Below are positions 8,784-18,235 of a DNA stretch of 64,000 nt, one piece after another. The position numbers and the translations under genes are program-made. Within the stretch, counting starts at the first letter, position 1. Each line of letters starts with the position of its first letter. Origin of the DNA: an uncultured Lachnospiraceae bacterium (GTDB lineage: Bacteria > Bacillota > Clostridia > Lachnospirales > Lachnospiraceae). The DNA lies in NCBI GenBank assembly GCA_944380605.1, contig CALWIA010000010.1:124001-188000 (forward strand). Reading direction: 5' to 3'. The notes beneath the pieces are model-generated. The model searched no databases, was not told the DNA's origin, and worked only from the letters and a program-made list of their open reading frames with translations.

Positions 8784-9134
8784 TCACCCCTTTTCCTTAA
8801 ACGGCGTTTCCGCGTCGATGCGGTACAGTTTGTGATGATAGTCGGGATCCACCTCTTCGATGGGGACGCCGAACAGTTCCGCCGCTTCGTTTTCCTGCAG
8901 AAACGCGCAGGGGTAGATCTGGGTGATGCTGGGCACCGGTTCCTCGGTTTCCGTCACCAGGCGAAGGGTCACCAGCTGATACTCCTTGCAGAAAGAATAG
9001 CTCATCTCATAGCCGTTTTCGATGCGCACCGCGCAGATCTGCGCCAGTCTCCACCGATCTTTTTTCAGCCGGATCACCGCAGGCAGAAACTCCGCCTTGT
9101 CCACCGGCCGGATCACGCTTTTTTCGTCTGTCAT
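8784..9134 (-). CDS. echD: Ech hydrogenase subunit EchD (NuoC-like)
   Basis: A 116-residue member of the respiratory-chain 30 kDa subunit family. The C-terminal half reads YPCAFLQENEAAELFGV, corresponding to the conserved NuoC region (FPxAxWxEREIxDLFGI). It is shorter than NuoC of complex I, as normal for Ech. One base separates it from the echC stop, and AGGAGGCGTGAC precedes its ATG. It is part of the peripheral arm with EchC, EchE and EchF. Confidence 0.88.
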   Translation of the reverse strand: MTDEKSVIRPVDKAEFLPAVIRLKKDRWRLAQICAVRIENGYEMSYSFCKEYQLVTLRLVTETEEPVPSITQIYPCAFLQENEAAELFGVPIEEVDPDYHHKLYRIDAETPFKEKG

Positions 9135-9135
9135 G

Positions 9136-9570
9136 TCACGCCTCCTGATTCTGTGCCGCTCGTTTCTGATCCAGGATCTGCACGGCCTTTACCACGCCGT
9201 CGATGATGGACTCCGGGCGCGCCGCGCAGCCGGGCACATATACGTCTACGGGGATTACCGTGTCGATGCCTCCCCGGATGTTGTAGCATTCCTTGAACAC
9301 GCCGCCGGTGCACGCGCAGATACCCACCGCCACCACGACTTTGGGCGAAGGCATCTGGCTGTACAGCTGCTTTACCACCGGTTCCGTCTGGCTGTTGACC
9401 CCACCGGTAATCAGCAGGATATCCGCCTGGAACGGGTCTCCGGTGTTGATAATGCCAAACCGTTCGATATCATATTTCGGCGTCAGGCAGTCCAGCACCT
9501 CGATGTCGCAGCCGTTGCAGCTGCTGGCGTCGTAGTGCAGAAGCCAGGGCGACCTGGACATTTTTCCCAT
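9136..9570 (-). CDS. echC: Ech [NiFe] hydrogenase small subunit EchC (NuoB-like)
   Basis: A 144-residue small subunit that holds the proximal [4Fe-4S] cluster. Ligand cysteines are in SSCNGCDIE (about residues 17-22), GICACTGG (about 85) and VPGCAARPE (about 113). The length and cysteine pattern match the Ech/NuoB type and not the larger uptake hydrogenase small subunits. The start at 9570 follows GAGGAGGAAAAGAC. Confidence 0.93.
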   Translation of the reverse strand: MGKMSRSPWLLHYDASSCNGCDIEVLDCLTPKYDIERFGIINTGDPFQADILLITGGVNSQTEPVVKQLYSQMPSPKVVVAVGICACTGGVFKECYNIRGGIDTVIPVDVYVPGCAARPESIIDGVVKAVQILDQKRAAQNQEA

Positions 9571-9585
9571 GTCTTTTCCTCCTCT

Positions 9586-10449
9586 CTACCGGACCAGCAT
9601 CAGAATCAGCAGATTCAGGCCGCCGGCCAGCAGCGTCACCGTCCAGCACCCCTTAAGCAGCAGATCCCACTTGACCCGGGCGCTGGCGTTGTCCCACAGC
9701 ACTTCCAGAAAAAAGATCACCAGGCAGACAAGCACCGCCAGGGGCCAGCTCCACCAGTTCTCATTGACGATAAACAGGCCGAAGATCCCCAGAATCAGGA
9801 TCATTTCATAGTATTCCGCGATATTCATAATGGCCAGGGTGGGGCCGGACATCTCCGTGGTCAGTCCCTTGACCATCTCCTGATGGGCGTGATGGCTGGT
9901 GGACAGATCGAAGGGAGACTTGCGGAACTTCACCGCCGCCGTAAAAATAAATCCCAGGAACATGCCCGGCATCAGCCACACCGCACTGGAAGACGCGTGT
10001 ACAATATCCGACACGTGGGAAGACCCGGTGGTCAGATAAAATCCCACGGCAATGATCAGCGTCAGCGGCTCATAGGCCATCATCTGCAGCATCTCTCTGC
10101 CGGCGCCCAGGCTGGCGTAGGGAGACGAGTCGCTGGAAGCCGCCATAATCAGGAACATGTCCGCCGTGGACAGAATAAACATGCACATCAGGATGTCCTG
10201 GCCGGCAAACAGCATGGCGCCTGCAATGGCCAGAAATACCAGATAGCTTAAATTCAGCAGCATCTGCACGTTGTTCACGGCAATCATCTGCTTGGCAAAC
10301 AATTTCTGCAGGTCGTAAAACGGCTGCAGCAGAGAAGGCCCTTTTCTTCTCTGCATCCGGGCGCTGATCACCCGGTCCGCGCCGTCTAACAGAGCCCCGG
10401 CGGCAGGCGCCAGCACCAGATATCCCAGAATCAGCAGAATCCGTGTCAT
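9586..10449 (-). CDS. echB: Ech hydrogenase membrane subunit EchB (NuoH-like)
   Basis: A 287-residue integral membrane protein with about eight helices. The early stretch DRVISARMQRRKGPSLLQPF is the NuoH/HycD signature that contacts the peripheral arm. It links electron transfer to ion movement in EchA. The ATG overlaps the echA stop (ATGA), with AGGAGGTGCGGT before it. Confidence 0.93.
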   Translation of the reverse strand: MTRILLILGYLVLAPAAGALLDGADRVISARMQRRKGPSLLQPFYDLQKLFAKQMIAVNNVQMLLNLSYLVFLAIAGAMLFAGQDILMCMFILSTADMFLIMAASSDSSPYASLGAGREMLQMMAYEPLTLIIAVGFYLTTGSSHVSDIVHASSSAVWLMPGMFLGFIFTAAVKFRKSPFDLSTSHHAHQEMVKGLTTEMSGPTLAIMNIAEYYEMILILGIFGLFIVNENWWSWPLAVLVCLVIFFLEVLWDNASARVKWDLLLKGCWTVTLLAGGLNLLILMLVR

Positions 10450-12341
10450 ACCGCACCTCCTATAATCAGGCAGAGGGAAACGATCAGAATGCTGGCCGAC
10501 AAAATCACGGAAGGCCGCATCAGGTGTCTTCTGCCGAATTCAAACCGCAGATACCAATTGCTTAAGTACAAATGCTCCGGCTCCCCCATGCTGTTGACAA
10601 AATACCGGTTGTCTCCCTCGTTGACGCCGCTCATGTAAATGGGGACCAGATCCCGATGGGCCGCCCGGGTGACGAAAAACATGGTGGCCGGAACGATCAG
10701 CACCGAGACCAGCATAATGGTCATGGTGGTGAGCACGCTCATGGAAAGCACCGTGTTGGCATAGCCGAACACTTCCCGCACAATGGGGTTCACGATGAAA
10801 ATGGCCAGCGCCGGGAACAGCAGGCACAGAAGCAGCATGCTGCCGGCGTGGAGGAACATGGACAGGTATTCGTCCTTCCGGGTCACGTCCGTCACCCGGT
10901 CTCTGGCGTGGTGCTGGGAAATCAGCTTGGCCAGCCACTTGGTCCAGTACAGCATGGTAGTGGCGCTTCCGTATGCCAGAAACAGCACCAGCACCACATT
11001 GCCGGAATCCACAAAGGCCCGCAGCGCCACCCATTTGGAAATCAGCATGCCAAACGGCGCCAGGTACATGCCGGCGATTCCGATGCCCATAATGTAGGTC
11101 AGCTTGGGCAGCCGCAGCAGCAGGCCGTGCATATCCTCAATATCCCGGGAGCCCAGGCAGTTCTCCGTGGCGCCCACCGCCTGGAACAGCATGGACTTGC
11201 TGACGGAATGGAAAATCATCAGGAATACGGCGCCCCACACCGTCTCTTCCGCTCCGATGCCGGCGCATGCCACGATCAGGCCCAGGTTGGACACCGTGGA
11301 AAAGGCCAGCACCAGCTTGCCGTCGTTCTGGGCAATAGCCATGGCGCTGGCGGCGATAAAGGTCAGGCCGCCGATGAGGGAAACCATCATGCCCGCCATA
11401 TTGCCGCTTAAGGCCGGCGCCAGCCGCAGCAGCAGATACACCCCCGCCTTGACCATAGTGGCGCTGTGCAGCAGGGCGCTGGAAGGCGTAGGCGCCACCA
11501 TGGCGCCCAGAAGCCAGGAAGAAAACGGCAGCTGCGCGGACTTGGTAAGCCCCGCCAGCGCCAGGCAGGCCAGCACCAGGACGCTGCCCGACTCGATGGC
11601 GTCAGTCATCTGCACGCTGCCCCGGGTAAAGGCCAGCACCGCGATACCCACGGCAAAGCCCAGGCCGCCAAGCAGGTTCATCCACAGGGCGCGGAAGCTG
11701 TTGTGCACCGCCTCATCGGTGCGGGTGTAGCCGATCAGCAGGAAGGAAATCACGCTGGTGACTTCCCAGAAAAAGTACATCCAGATCAGGTTCAGAGACA
11801 GCACCAGTCCGAACATGGCCGCCAGAAACAGAAACAGCATGGAAAAAAAGAACCCGCGGCGGTCTGCGAATTCCTTATGATGGGCGTGGTAGCCCTTCAT
11901 GTATCCCACGGCGTAAATACAGATAAAACCGCCGACAAAGGCGATAATCACACACATCAGCATAGCCAGCCGGTCCGCCATCATGTGTTCCGCCGCCGGC
12001 ATGTGCACCGCGGACTCCGTATAAAACAGAAGCGCCGTCTGTGCTATGGACAGAATCGCCGGAAACAGCCTGCGGTACCGGAAACTTAAAAACAGGATCA
12101 GGCACATCAGGCAGACCTCCAGCGCCAGCATCCCGTGATTGGCCAGTTCCGTATCCGCGTACAGGTACCAGGCGTCCGCCCCGCCCTGCAGCCACACAAA
12201 CAGAAACACCAGCGTCAGGATCATCACGCCGCCGGCGCAGCCGTAGACCATAAGGTCCCGGGTCCGATCCTGCCGGATCAGAGGAATCAGCACCGCCGCC
12301 AGAACCGGCAGGCCGATCAAAAGAATTGGAAACAGCCCCAT
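10446..12341 (-). CDS. echA: Ech hydrogenase ion-pumping subunit EchA (NuoL/HyfB-like)
   Basis: A 631-residue antiporter-like membrane protein and first gene of ech. It contains the Mrp/NuoL-type region with SAQLPFSSWLLGAM and PTPSSALLHSATMVKAG, including the lysine of the pumping channel. About sixteen hydrophobic segments are visible. It should move H+ or Na+ when ferredoxin reduces protons, or run in reverse. The ATG at 12341 follows GGAGGTTGTTT; an in-frame TTG six bases upstream falls inside that spacer and is less likely. Confidence 0.93.
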   Translation of the reverse strand: MGLFPILLIGLPVLAAVLIPLIRQDRTRDLMVYGCAGGVMILTLVFLFVWLQGGADAWYLYADTELANHGMLALEVCLMCLILFLSFRYRRLFPAILSIAQTALLFYTESAVHMPAAEHMMADRLAMLMCVIIAFVGGFICIYAVGYMKGYHAHHKEFADRRGFFFSMLFLFLAAMFGLVLSLNLIWMYFFWEVTSVISFLLIGYTRTDEAVHNSFRALWMNLLGGLGFAVGIAVLAFTRGSVQMTDAIESGSVLVLACLALAGLTKSAQLPFSSWLLGAMVAPTPSSALLHSATMVKAGVYLLLRLAPALSGNMAGMMVSLIGGLTFIAASAMAIAQNDGKLVLAFSTVSNLGLIVACAGIGAEETVWGAVFLMIFHSVSKSMLFQAVGATENCLGSRDIEDMHGLLLRLPKLTYIMGIGIAGMYLAPFGMLISKWVALRAFVDSGNVVLVLFLAYGSATTMLYWTKWLAKLISQHHARDRVTDVTRKDEYLSMFLHAGSMLLLCLLFPALAIFIVNPIVREVFGYANTVLSMSVLTTMTIMLVSVLIVPATMFFVTRAAHRDLVPIYMSGVNEGDNRYFVNSMGEPEHLYLSNWYLRFEFGRRHLMRPSVILSASILIVSLCLIIGGAV

Positions 12342-12403
12342 AAACAACCTCCTATTCCAGTCTCACTCTTCAGACTATGTTTTCGGAATCTTTTCCCATT
12401 ATT

Positions 12404-12432
12404 GTTATATTACTTTGGGGGGAAATAATCAA
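12404..12432 (-). promoter_or_regulatory. Promoter of the ech operon
   Basis: On the minus strand TTGATT (12427-12432), 17 bases and TATAAC (12404-12409). The transcript would start about 55 bases before echA. It sits back-to-back with the hyp promoter, so both units share one control region of about 185 bases. Confidence 0.65.
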
Positions 12433-12460
12433 GCGGTATGTAGATTTTTCCTGTGCGGGA

Positions 12461-12469
12461 TGCTACAAT
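12461..12469 (+). promoter_or_regulatory. Extended -10 promoter of the hyp operon
   Basis: TGCTACAAT is an extended -10 element (TGn plus TACAAT). No good -35 is seen 17 bases upstream (TAGATT). A weak core promoter of this kind would suit an activated or modestly expressed maturation operon. Confidence 0.5.
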
Positions 12470-12527
12470 AGAAGGCAGCCTTCTTCCGGTTTCAAAAAAG
12501 CCGAACCGGAGAGGCGGGAGGCAGTCT

Positions 12528-12911
12528 ATGCATGAACTGAGCATCACGCAGCACATTCTCCAGTACGCGCTGGAAGAATCGGAAAAACGCGGCGCGTCCC
12601 GGGTTCTGGCCATCCATCTGAAGATGGGGCCGCTGTCCGGCCTGGTGCCGGAATGCATCCAGATGTACCTGGATTTGTTAAGCGAAGGCACCATTGCCGA
12701 AGGCGCCGCCGTAAAGGCGCAGGTCCTTCCCCTGAAAGTCCGGTGCCGGGACTGTCACGCGGAAAGCGAAATCACCAGACACAGTCTGGCCTGTCCTGTC
12801 TGCCAGAGCCTGCGGCTGCAGCTTCTGTCCGGCAGAGAATTTTACATCGATGGTCTGGAGGTAGAAATTCATGGAAATCAAAGTGCTTCATCAGGTAATG
12901 GAATGGAATGA
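12528..12911 (+). CDS. hypA: Hydrogenase nickel-insertion protein HypA
   Basis: A 127-residue nickel chaperone. It starts MHELSITQ, where His2 is the nickel ligand of the family, and carries a zinc site of two CxxC pairs, CRDC and CPVC, at about residues 70-92. It delivers nickel with HypB to the large subunit, here presumably EchE. The ATG at 12528 follows GGGAGGCAGTCT. Its 3' end overlaps hypB by 41 bases, implying translational coupling. Confidence 0.95.
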   Translation: MHELSITQHILQYALEESEKRGASRVLAIHLKMGPLSGLVPECIQMYLDLLSEGTIAEGAAVKAQVLPLKVRCRDCHAESEITRHSLACPVCQSLRLQLLSGREFYIDGLEVEIHGNQSASSGNGME

Positions 12912-13527
12912 GGATGTCAGCAAAGAGGTGCGGGAAACCCTGGCCGCCCATTCCGTCTGCATGGTCAATCTCATGGGAAGTCCGGGCGCCGGCAAGACCA
13001 GCCTCATCACTTCCCTGATTGAGCAGCTGGCCGGCCGCTGGCGCGTCGGCGTCATCGAAGGCGACATCGCCGGTCAGATCGACGCGGAGCGCATCGCCGC
13101 CCTGGGGATTCCCGCCGTGCAGCTCAACACCGACGGCGCCTGCCATATCGAGGCCATGAGCATCCGGAATCTGCTGCCCATGCTGCCCCTGGACCAGCTG
13201 GACGTGATCTTTGTAGAAAACATCGGCAACCTGGTCTGCCCGGCGGAATTTGACATCGGCGAGTCCCTGCGGATTACCCTGTTAAGCGTGCCGGAAGGCG
13301 ACGACAAGGTGGAAAAATACCCGCTGATGTTTACCGATACCGGCTGTCTGGTCATCAATAAATTCGACATGATGCCCTACTTTGACTTTGATCTGGAACG
13401 GGTCCGGCAGAACTATGAAACGGTCAATCCAGGAGCGCCGCTGTACTGCGTCAGCTGCCGGACCAAAGAAGGCCTGGATACCCTGGCAGACTGGCTGTCC
13501 CAGCAGATCCGCCAGGCAGTGCGGTGA
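12871..13527 (+). CDS. hypB: Hydrogenase nickel-insertion GTPase HypB
   Basis: A 218-residue SIMIBI-class GTPase. It has the P-loop GSPGAGKTS at about residue 35 and NKFD as the guanine-specificity motif. There is no histidine-rich N-terminal stretch, so nickel storage is not expected; the protein acts as the GTP-driven partner of HypA. It overlaps hypA at the start and hypF at the stop. Confidence 0.95.
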   Translation: MEIKVLHQVMEWNEDVSKEVRETLAAHSVCMVNLMGSPGAGKTSLITSLIEQLAGRWRVGVIEGDIAGQIDAERIAALGIPAVQLNTDGACHIEAMSIRNLLPMLPLDQLDVIFVENIGNLVCPAEFDIGESLRITLLSVPEGDDKVEKYPLMFTDTGCLVINKFDMMPYFDFDLERVRQNYETVNPGAPLYCVSCRTKEGLDTLADWLSQQIRQAVR

Positions 13528-15851
13528 AGCCGGAGCGTCCGGAACGGAAACGGATCCGGATTCAGATCTCCGGTACGGTGCAGGGCGTGGGATTCCGCCC
13601 CTTTTTAAGCCGAGAAGCGGCCGGCCTGCAGATCCGGGGCTGGGCCCGCAATACGTCCGGCGGCGTGGAGGCGGAGGCGGAAGGCACGCCGGAAGCGCTG
13701 GACGCCTTTCTGAACCGCATCAGGACTTCGCCGCCGCCCCTTGCCCGGGTAGAATCGGTATCGGCGGCGATTCTGGAACCGGAAGGCGAAGCGCTCGCCC
13801 CCGGATTTCACATTCTGGAAAGCCGGTTTTCCCAGGCGTTCACGCCGGCGGCTCCGGATACGGCGCTCTGCGCCGACTGCCGCCGGGAGCTTTCCGACCC
13901 GTCGGACCGCCGGTTCCGCTATCCCTTTATCAACTGCACCAACTGCGGTCCCCGCTACACCATTATCAAAGCCCTGCCCTATGACCGGCAGCGCACGTCC
14001 ATGGCCGGATTTTCCATGTGTCCCCGGTGCCGCCAGGAATATGAAGACATCCGCAGCCGCCGCTACCATGCTCAGCCGGACTGCTGCCCGGACTGCGGCC
14101 CCCGCTACTGGTACTCCGATTCCGCGGGAACCCCCGCCCAAGGAGACCCCTTCCGCCTGGCCCAGCAGGCGCTGGCAGAAGGGAAGATCCTAGCGGTAAA
14201 AGGCGTCGGCGGCTTCCATCTGGCCTGCCGGGCCGACGATGAATCTGCCGTTTCCCGGCTGCGCCTTCGCAAACACCGGCCGGCCCGTCCTCTGGCGCTG
14301 ATGTGCCGTTCCCTGGACGAAGCGCGCCGGATCGCGGACCTTTCAGACGCGGAAGCCCAGATGCTGGAAAGCCCGGAAGCCCCCATTGTCCTGGTCTCCA
14401 AAAAAGACCCGGCGGCGTTTTCCCATATCAGCTTCAGCAGCCGCCTGGGACTGATGCTTCCCTACTCTCCCGCCCATGTGCTGCTGATGGACGGCGTCTT
14501 CGGCGGCCCCGGGCTGCTGGTAATGACCAGCGCCAACGACTCCGGCTGTCCCGTAATCACCGATAACGGCGAGGCTCTGGCCCTGCTTGCCGGCACCGCC
14601 GATGGATTTTTGATGCACAGCCGGGACATTGTCAGCCGGTGCGACGATTCCCTGGTTATGGAGTGGAAAGGCGCCCCCTATTTCTTCCGCCGCAGCCGCG
14701 GCTACGCGCCCCGGCCCCTGGCCGCTTCCGCCGATGCGGACGGCATCTGCGCCATGGGCGCGGAACTGAAAGGATCCTTTGCCCTGGGAAAAGAAGACCG
14801 TATCTTTCTCAGCCCCCATATCGGCGACCTGAAAAACCTGCAGGCCCTGGAACATTACCGCCAGTGTCTGGAACATTACCGGCAGCTGTTCCGTGCGGTC
14901 CCCTCGCTTCTGGTGCGGGACCTGCACCCGGACTACGCCTCTTCCCGGGAAGCCGTCCAAATGGGACGGAAAGAAAACATTCCCGTTCTTCCGGTGCAGC
15001 ACCACTGGGCCCATATGGCTTCCTGCATGGCGGACAACCGGCTGGAAGGCGAGGCCTTCGGCATCGTCTGGGACGGCACCGGCCTGGGAACCGACGGCTC
15101 CATATGGGGCGCGGAATTTCTTCTTGGCGGATATGCTTCGTTTCAGCGCCTGGGCAGCATCCGCCCCATATCCCTGGCCGGCGGCGACATGGCGGTAAAA
15201 GAACCCGGCCGGACGGCGCTGGCTCTGCTGCTGGACGCCGGCCTTTCCCCGGACATGGCGCCTCTGCCTTCCGGCATGCAAAAACCGCTCGTCCGGATGC
15301 TGGCCTCCGGCGTCGGCTGTTTCCCCGCCAGCAGCATGGGACGGCTGTTTGACGGCGTCTATGCCCTGCTGACCTCCTTTTTTCAGGCCAGCTACGACGG
15401 CGAAGCCGCCGCCCGGCTGGAAGCGCTGGCGCCGCCGGAACGCAGGGCCGGGGAAGAAACCTGTGCCTGGCCCCTCTCCTTTTATCTGGACCAGCAGGGG
15501 GTACGGTGCTGGGATACCCGCCCGCTGGTCCGCCGGATGATGGAGGAGCTGCATTCCGGCCTTTCCAAAGAGGAAGCCGCATTCCGCTTTATGGACGCGG
15601 TCTGCCGCATGGCGCTTTCCCAGACCAGGGCCTTAAATCCCGGGAAACTGCCTGTGGTACTGTCCGGCGGCGTATTTCAGAACCGTTTTCTGCTGGAAGG
15701 CGTATCCCGGCTGCTGGCCCGGGACGGATTTACCGTATACTGCCAACGGCAGGTTTCTGCCAACGACGAAGGCATCTGTCTGGGACAGCTGGCCATCGCT
15801 TCTGCATACAGGAGGAATCAACATGTGTCTGGCAATACCTATGAAAATTAA
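13524..15851 (+). CDS. hypF: Carbamoyltransferase HypF
   Basis: A 775-residue enzyme that makes the carbamoyl group for the cyanide ligands of the NiFe site. Order: acylphosphatase-like domain (GTVQGVGFRPF, about 15), two zinc-finger halves (CADC, CTNCG, CPRC, CPDCG), a YrdC-like domain (about 200-380), and a Kae1-like transferase domain with HHWAHMAS and DGTGLGTDGSIWG. The start is a GTG that overlaps the hypB stop as GTGA, with only a weak AGGCAG ribosome site, so translation probably depends on hypB. Confidence 0.95.
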   Translation: MKPERPERKRIRIQISGTVQGVGFRPFLSREAAGLQIRGWARNTSGGVEAEAEGTPEALDAFLNRIRTSPPPLARVESVSAAILEPEGEALAPGFHILESRFSQAFTPAAPDTALCADCRRELSDPSDRRFRYPFINCTNCGPRYTIIKALPYDRQRTSMAGFSMCPRCRQEYEDIRSRRYHAQPDCCPDCGPRYWYSDSAGTPAQGDPFRLAQQALAEGKILAVKGVGGFHLACRADDESAVSRLRLRKHRPARPLALMCRSLDEARRIADLSDAEAQMLESPEAPIVLVSKKDPAAFSHISFSSRLGLMLPYSPAHVLLMDGVFGGPGLLVMTSANDSGCPVITDNGEALALLAGTADGFLMHSRDIVSRCDDSLVMEWKGAPYFFRRSRGYAPRPLAASADADGICAMGAELKGSFALGKEDRIFLSPHIGDLKNLQALEHYRQCLEHYRQLFRAVPSLLVRDLHPDYASSREAVQMGRKENIPVLPVQHHWAHMASCMADNRLEGEAFGIVWDGTGLGTDGSIWGAEFLLGGYASFQRLGSIRPISLAGGDMAVKEPGRTALALLLDAGLSPDMAPLPSGMQKPLVRMLASGVGCFPASSMGRLFDGVYALLTSFFQASYDGEAAARLEALAPPERRAGEETCAWPLSFYLDQQGVRCWDTRPLVRRMMEELHSGLSKEEAAFRFMDAVCRMALSQTRALNPGKLPVVLSGGVFQNRFLLEGVSRLLARDGFTVYCQRQVSANDEGICLGQLAIASAYRRNQHVSGNTYEN

Positions 15852-16041
15852 AAAAATCGACGGCATGACGGCCATCGGAGAGGCCGGCGGCGTCTCCCGC
15901 CCGATCCGCGTAGATTTTATGGAACATCTGCAGGAAGGGGACTATGTCATGGTCCACGCCGGCTTCGCCATTGAAAAGATGACCCAGCAGGAGGCGGAGG
16001 AAAACATGCGGTTTCTTCAGGAGGTGCGGGATGCTCTGTGA
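15823..16041 (+). CDS. hypC: Hydrogenase assembly chaperone HypC
   Basis: A 72-residue chaperone starting MCLAIPMKI; Cys2 is the residue that carries the Fe(CN)2CO group with HypD. It begins inside the end of hypF, behind ACAGGAGGAATCAAC, and overlaps hypD by 11 bases. Confidence 0.95.
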   Translation: MCLAIPMKIKKIDGMTAIGEAGGVSRPIRVDFMEHLQEGDYVMVHAGFAIEKMTQQEAEENMRFLQEVRDAL

Positions 16042-17131
16042 ATCGGATTTTCAGAATCCCGCCGGCACCCGGCAGGCGTTGGACCGCATCCGTGATCTGG
16101 CCGCCGGCACCGGCCCCATCCGCATTATGGAAGTCTGCGGCACCCACACCATGGCCATCGCCCGCTGCGGGTTAAAAAGCCTGCTGCCTCCGGAAGTCCG
16201 GCTGATCTCCGGCCCCGGCTGTCCGGTATGCGTCACCCCCGCCGGCGTCATCGACGGCATTCTCCGGCTTACCGAAGACCCTTCCGTTACCATTGCCAGC
16301 TACGGCGATCTGCTGCGGGTCCCCGGAAGCCGCAGAGGCGACTGCCTGCTGCGGCGCAAAGCCGCCGGCGCGTCGGTGGAATCCGTCTACTCCGCCATGG
16401 ACGCCCTGGCTCTGGCACAGCAGCGGCCGGACCGCCAGGTGGTATTTCTGGGCGTGGGATTTGAGACCACCGCTCCCGGCACCGCCGCCTGCATCCAGGA
16501 GGCCTGCAGCAGACGCGTTTCCAATTTTTCTGTCCTGTCCCTTCTGAAGCAGACGGAGCCGGCCCTGCGAGCCCTGATCGCGGCGCCGGACTTTGGAGTG
16601 GACGCTTTTTTGTGCCCCGGCCACGTGGCCGCCATCACCGGATCCCAGGCCTTCCGCTTTCTTCCGGACGCCTTCGGCCTTCCGGCGGTTGTCAGCGGAT
16701 TCGAAGCCGGAGACCTGGTATTTTCCATTCTGGAACTGATGCGGATGCTGGCTTATAAAAAGCCGGATCTGGTCAACGAATACCGGCGTCTGGTGAAACC
16801 GGAGGGCAACCCTGCCGCCAGACAGATGATCCGGCAGGTGTTTGCGCCCTGCGCCAGCCAGTGGAGGGGGCTTGGCGAGATCCCGGAGGGCGGTCTTGCC
16901 ATCCGCGGTGAATACGCCCATCTGGACGCGGCCCTCCGTTTTGATTTTCAGCCGGAAGACGCCGGCGAAATCCCCGGCTGCCGCTGCTCCGACGTAATCC
17001 GCGGCGTTCTGGATCCCCAGGACTGCCCGCTGTTTCAGACGGTCTGCACGCCGGCGGATCCGGTGGGGCCCTGCATGGTTTCCGGCGAAGGTTCCTGCGC
17101 CGCCGCCAGCCGGTTTCGGCAGTTGTCATGA
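16031..17131 (+). CDS. hypD: Hydrogenase maturation iron-sulfur protein HypD
   Basis: A 366-residue scaffold on which the iron-cyanide-CO unit is built. It carries the conserved motifs MEVCGTHTM, GPGCPVCVTP and GFETTAPGT, and a C-terminal cysteine group (CRCSDVIRG, GPCMVSGEGSCAA) for its [4Fe-4S] cluster. It starts within hypC and its stop lies 18 bases before the hypE start. Confidence 0.96.
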   Translation: MLCESDFQNPAGTRQALDRIRDLAAGTGPIRIMEVCGTHTMAIARCGLKSLLPPEVRLISGPGCPVCVTPAGVIDGILRLTEDPSVTIASYGDLLRVPGSRRGDCLLRRKAAGASVESVYSAMDALALAQQRPDRQVVFLGVGFETTAPGTAACIQEACSRRVSNFSVLSLLKQTEPALRALIAAPDFGVDAFLCPGHVAAITGSQAFRFLPDAFGLPAVVSGFEAGDLVFSILELMRMLAYKKPDLVNEYRRLVKPEGNPAARQMIRQVFAPCASQWRGLGEIPEGGLAIRGEYAHLDAALRFDFQPEDAGEIPGCRCSDVIRGVLDPQDCPLFQTVCTPADPVGPCMVSGEGSCAAASRFRQLS

Positions 17132-17148
17132 GAGGAGGAATATCTGAC

Positions 17149-18147
17149 ATGGAAGAAGTCATTACTCTGGACTACGGAAGCGGCGGAGAAAAAACGTCGG
17201 AACTGATCCATTCGATTCTGCTTCCCCTGTTTGACAATCCGGCCCTGGCTCCCCTGGGAGACGGCGCCATCCTTTCCGGACAGGAACAGCTGGCCTTTTC
17301 CACCGACAGCTTTGTGGTAACTCCCTGGCGGTTTCCCGGCGGCGATATTGGCAAACTGGCGGTGTGCGGCACCGTCAACGACCTGTGCATGACCGGAGCC
17401 GTACCCCGGTACCTGAGTTTTTCCCTGATTCTGGAAGAAGGCTTTCCCGTAAACGCGCTGCGGGAAATTGCGGCTTCCGCCGCGGCCCAGGCCCGCCAGG
17501 ACGGCGTCCGCATCGTCACCGGCGACACCAAAGTGGTGGAGCGGGGAAAAGGCGACGGCATCTACATCAACACCGCCGGCATCGGCTTTCTGCGCGCCTC
17601 CGGCCTGGGCCAGGACGCCATAAAGAAAGGCGACGCGATTCTGTTAAGCGGCTGTGCCGGCTGTCACGGCGCCGCCGTCCTCATGGCCCGCGCCGGACTG
17701 GCGGACGCGGGCGGCCCGGTTTCCGACTGCGGATCCCTGCTGGAAGTCAGCCAGGCGGCGCTTTCCGCCGGCGCTATCCGGATCATGCGGGATCCCACCC
17801 GCGGCGGCGTCGCCACGGTCCTGGCAGAATTTGCGGAAGGCACGCCCCTTACCATGGAACTGTGGGAAGCCGCGGTGCCTGTGGATCCGGCGGTTGCCGC
17901 CTCCTGCGGCCTGCTGGGCCTGGATCCTCTCTACAGCGCCTGCGAGGGGCGGATGGTGGCTATCGCGGCCCCGGAAGACGCCGAAGCGGTTCTGGCCGCC
18001 ATGCGGCAGGCCCCCGGCGGTGAACAGGCGGCCATCGTCGGAGAAGTCACCGACCGGTACCCCGGGTCCGCGGTGCTGAACACCGCCCTGGGCGGCCGCC
18101 GGCTGCTGCCCCGTCTGACAGGAGCCCAGCTGCCCCGGATCTGCTGA
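17149..18147 (+). CDS. hypE: Hydrogenase maturation dehydratase HypE
   Basis: A 332-residue PurM-like ATPase that converts the carbamoyl group from HypF into cyanide on its own C-terminal cysteine. The protein ends in PRIC, exactly the motif required. The ATG at 17149 is preceded by AGAGGAGGAATATCTGAC; an ATG at 17128 is in frame but would place this ribosome site inside the gene. It is the last hyp gene, followed by a terminator. Confidence 0.96.
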   Translation: MEEVITLDYGSGGEKTSELIHSILLPLFDNPALAPLGDGAILSGQEQLAFSTDSFVVTPWRFPGGDIGKLAVCGTVNDLCMTGAVPRYLSFSLILEEGFPVNALREIAASAAAQARQDGVRIVTGDTKVVERGKGDGIYINTAGIGFLRASGLGQDAIKKGDAILLSGCAGCHGAAVLMARAGLADAGGPVSDCGSLLEVSQAALSAGAIRIMRDPTRGGVATVLAEFAEGTPLTMELWEAAVPVDPAVAASCGLLGLDPLYSACEGRMVAIAAPEDAEAVLAAMRQAPGGEQAAIVGEVTDRYPGSAVLNTALGGRRLLPRLTGAQLPRIC

Positions 18148-18185
18148 TATTTCATAAGCGTATGACGCAAGTGTTTTACAACTGC

Positions 18186-18227
18186 AAAAAGTCCATCCGA
18201 AGTTCTGCCCCGGATGGACTTTCTTGT
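18186..18227. terminator. Bidirectional terminator between hypE and rseP
   Basis: A stem of at least ten base pairs (AGTCCATCCG, 18190-18199, with CGGATGGACT, 18211-18220) has A-rich and T-rich flanks on both sides. It can end the plus-strand hyp transcript and the minus-strand transcript coming out of rseP. Confidence 0.8.
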
Positions 18228-18235
18228 TCTGCTGT

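Noticed and set aside
12348..12527. Small gene between echA and hypA
   Set aside because: The region is taken up by two back-to-back promoters and leaders; no frame with a ribosome site was found.
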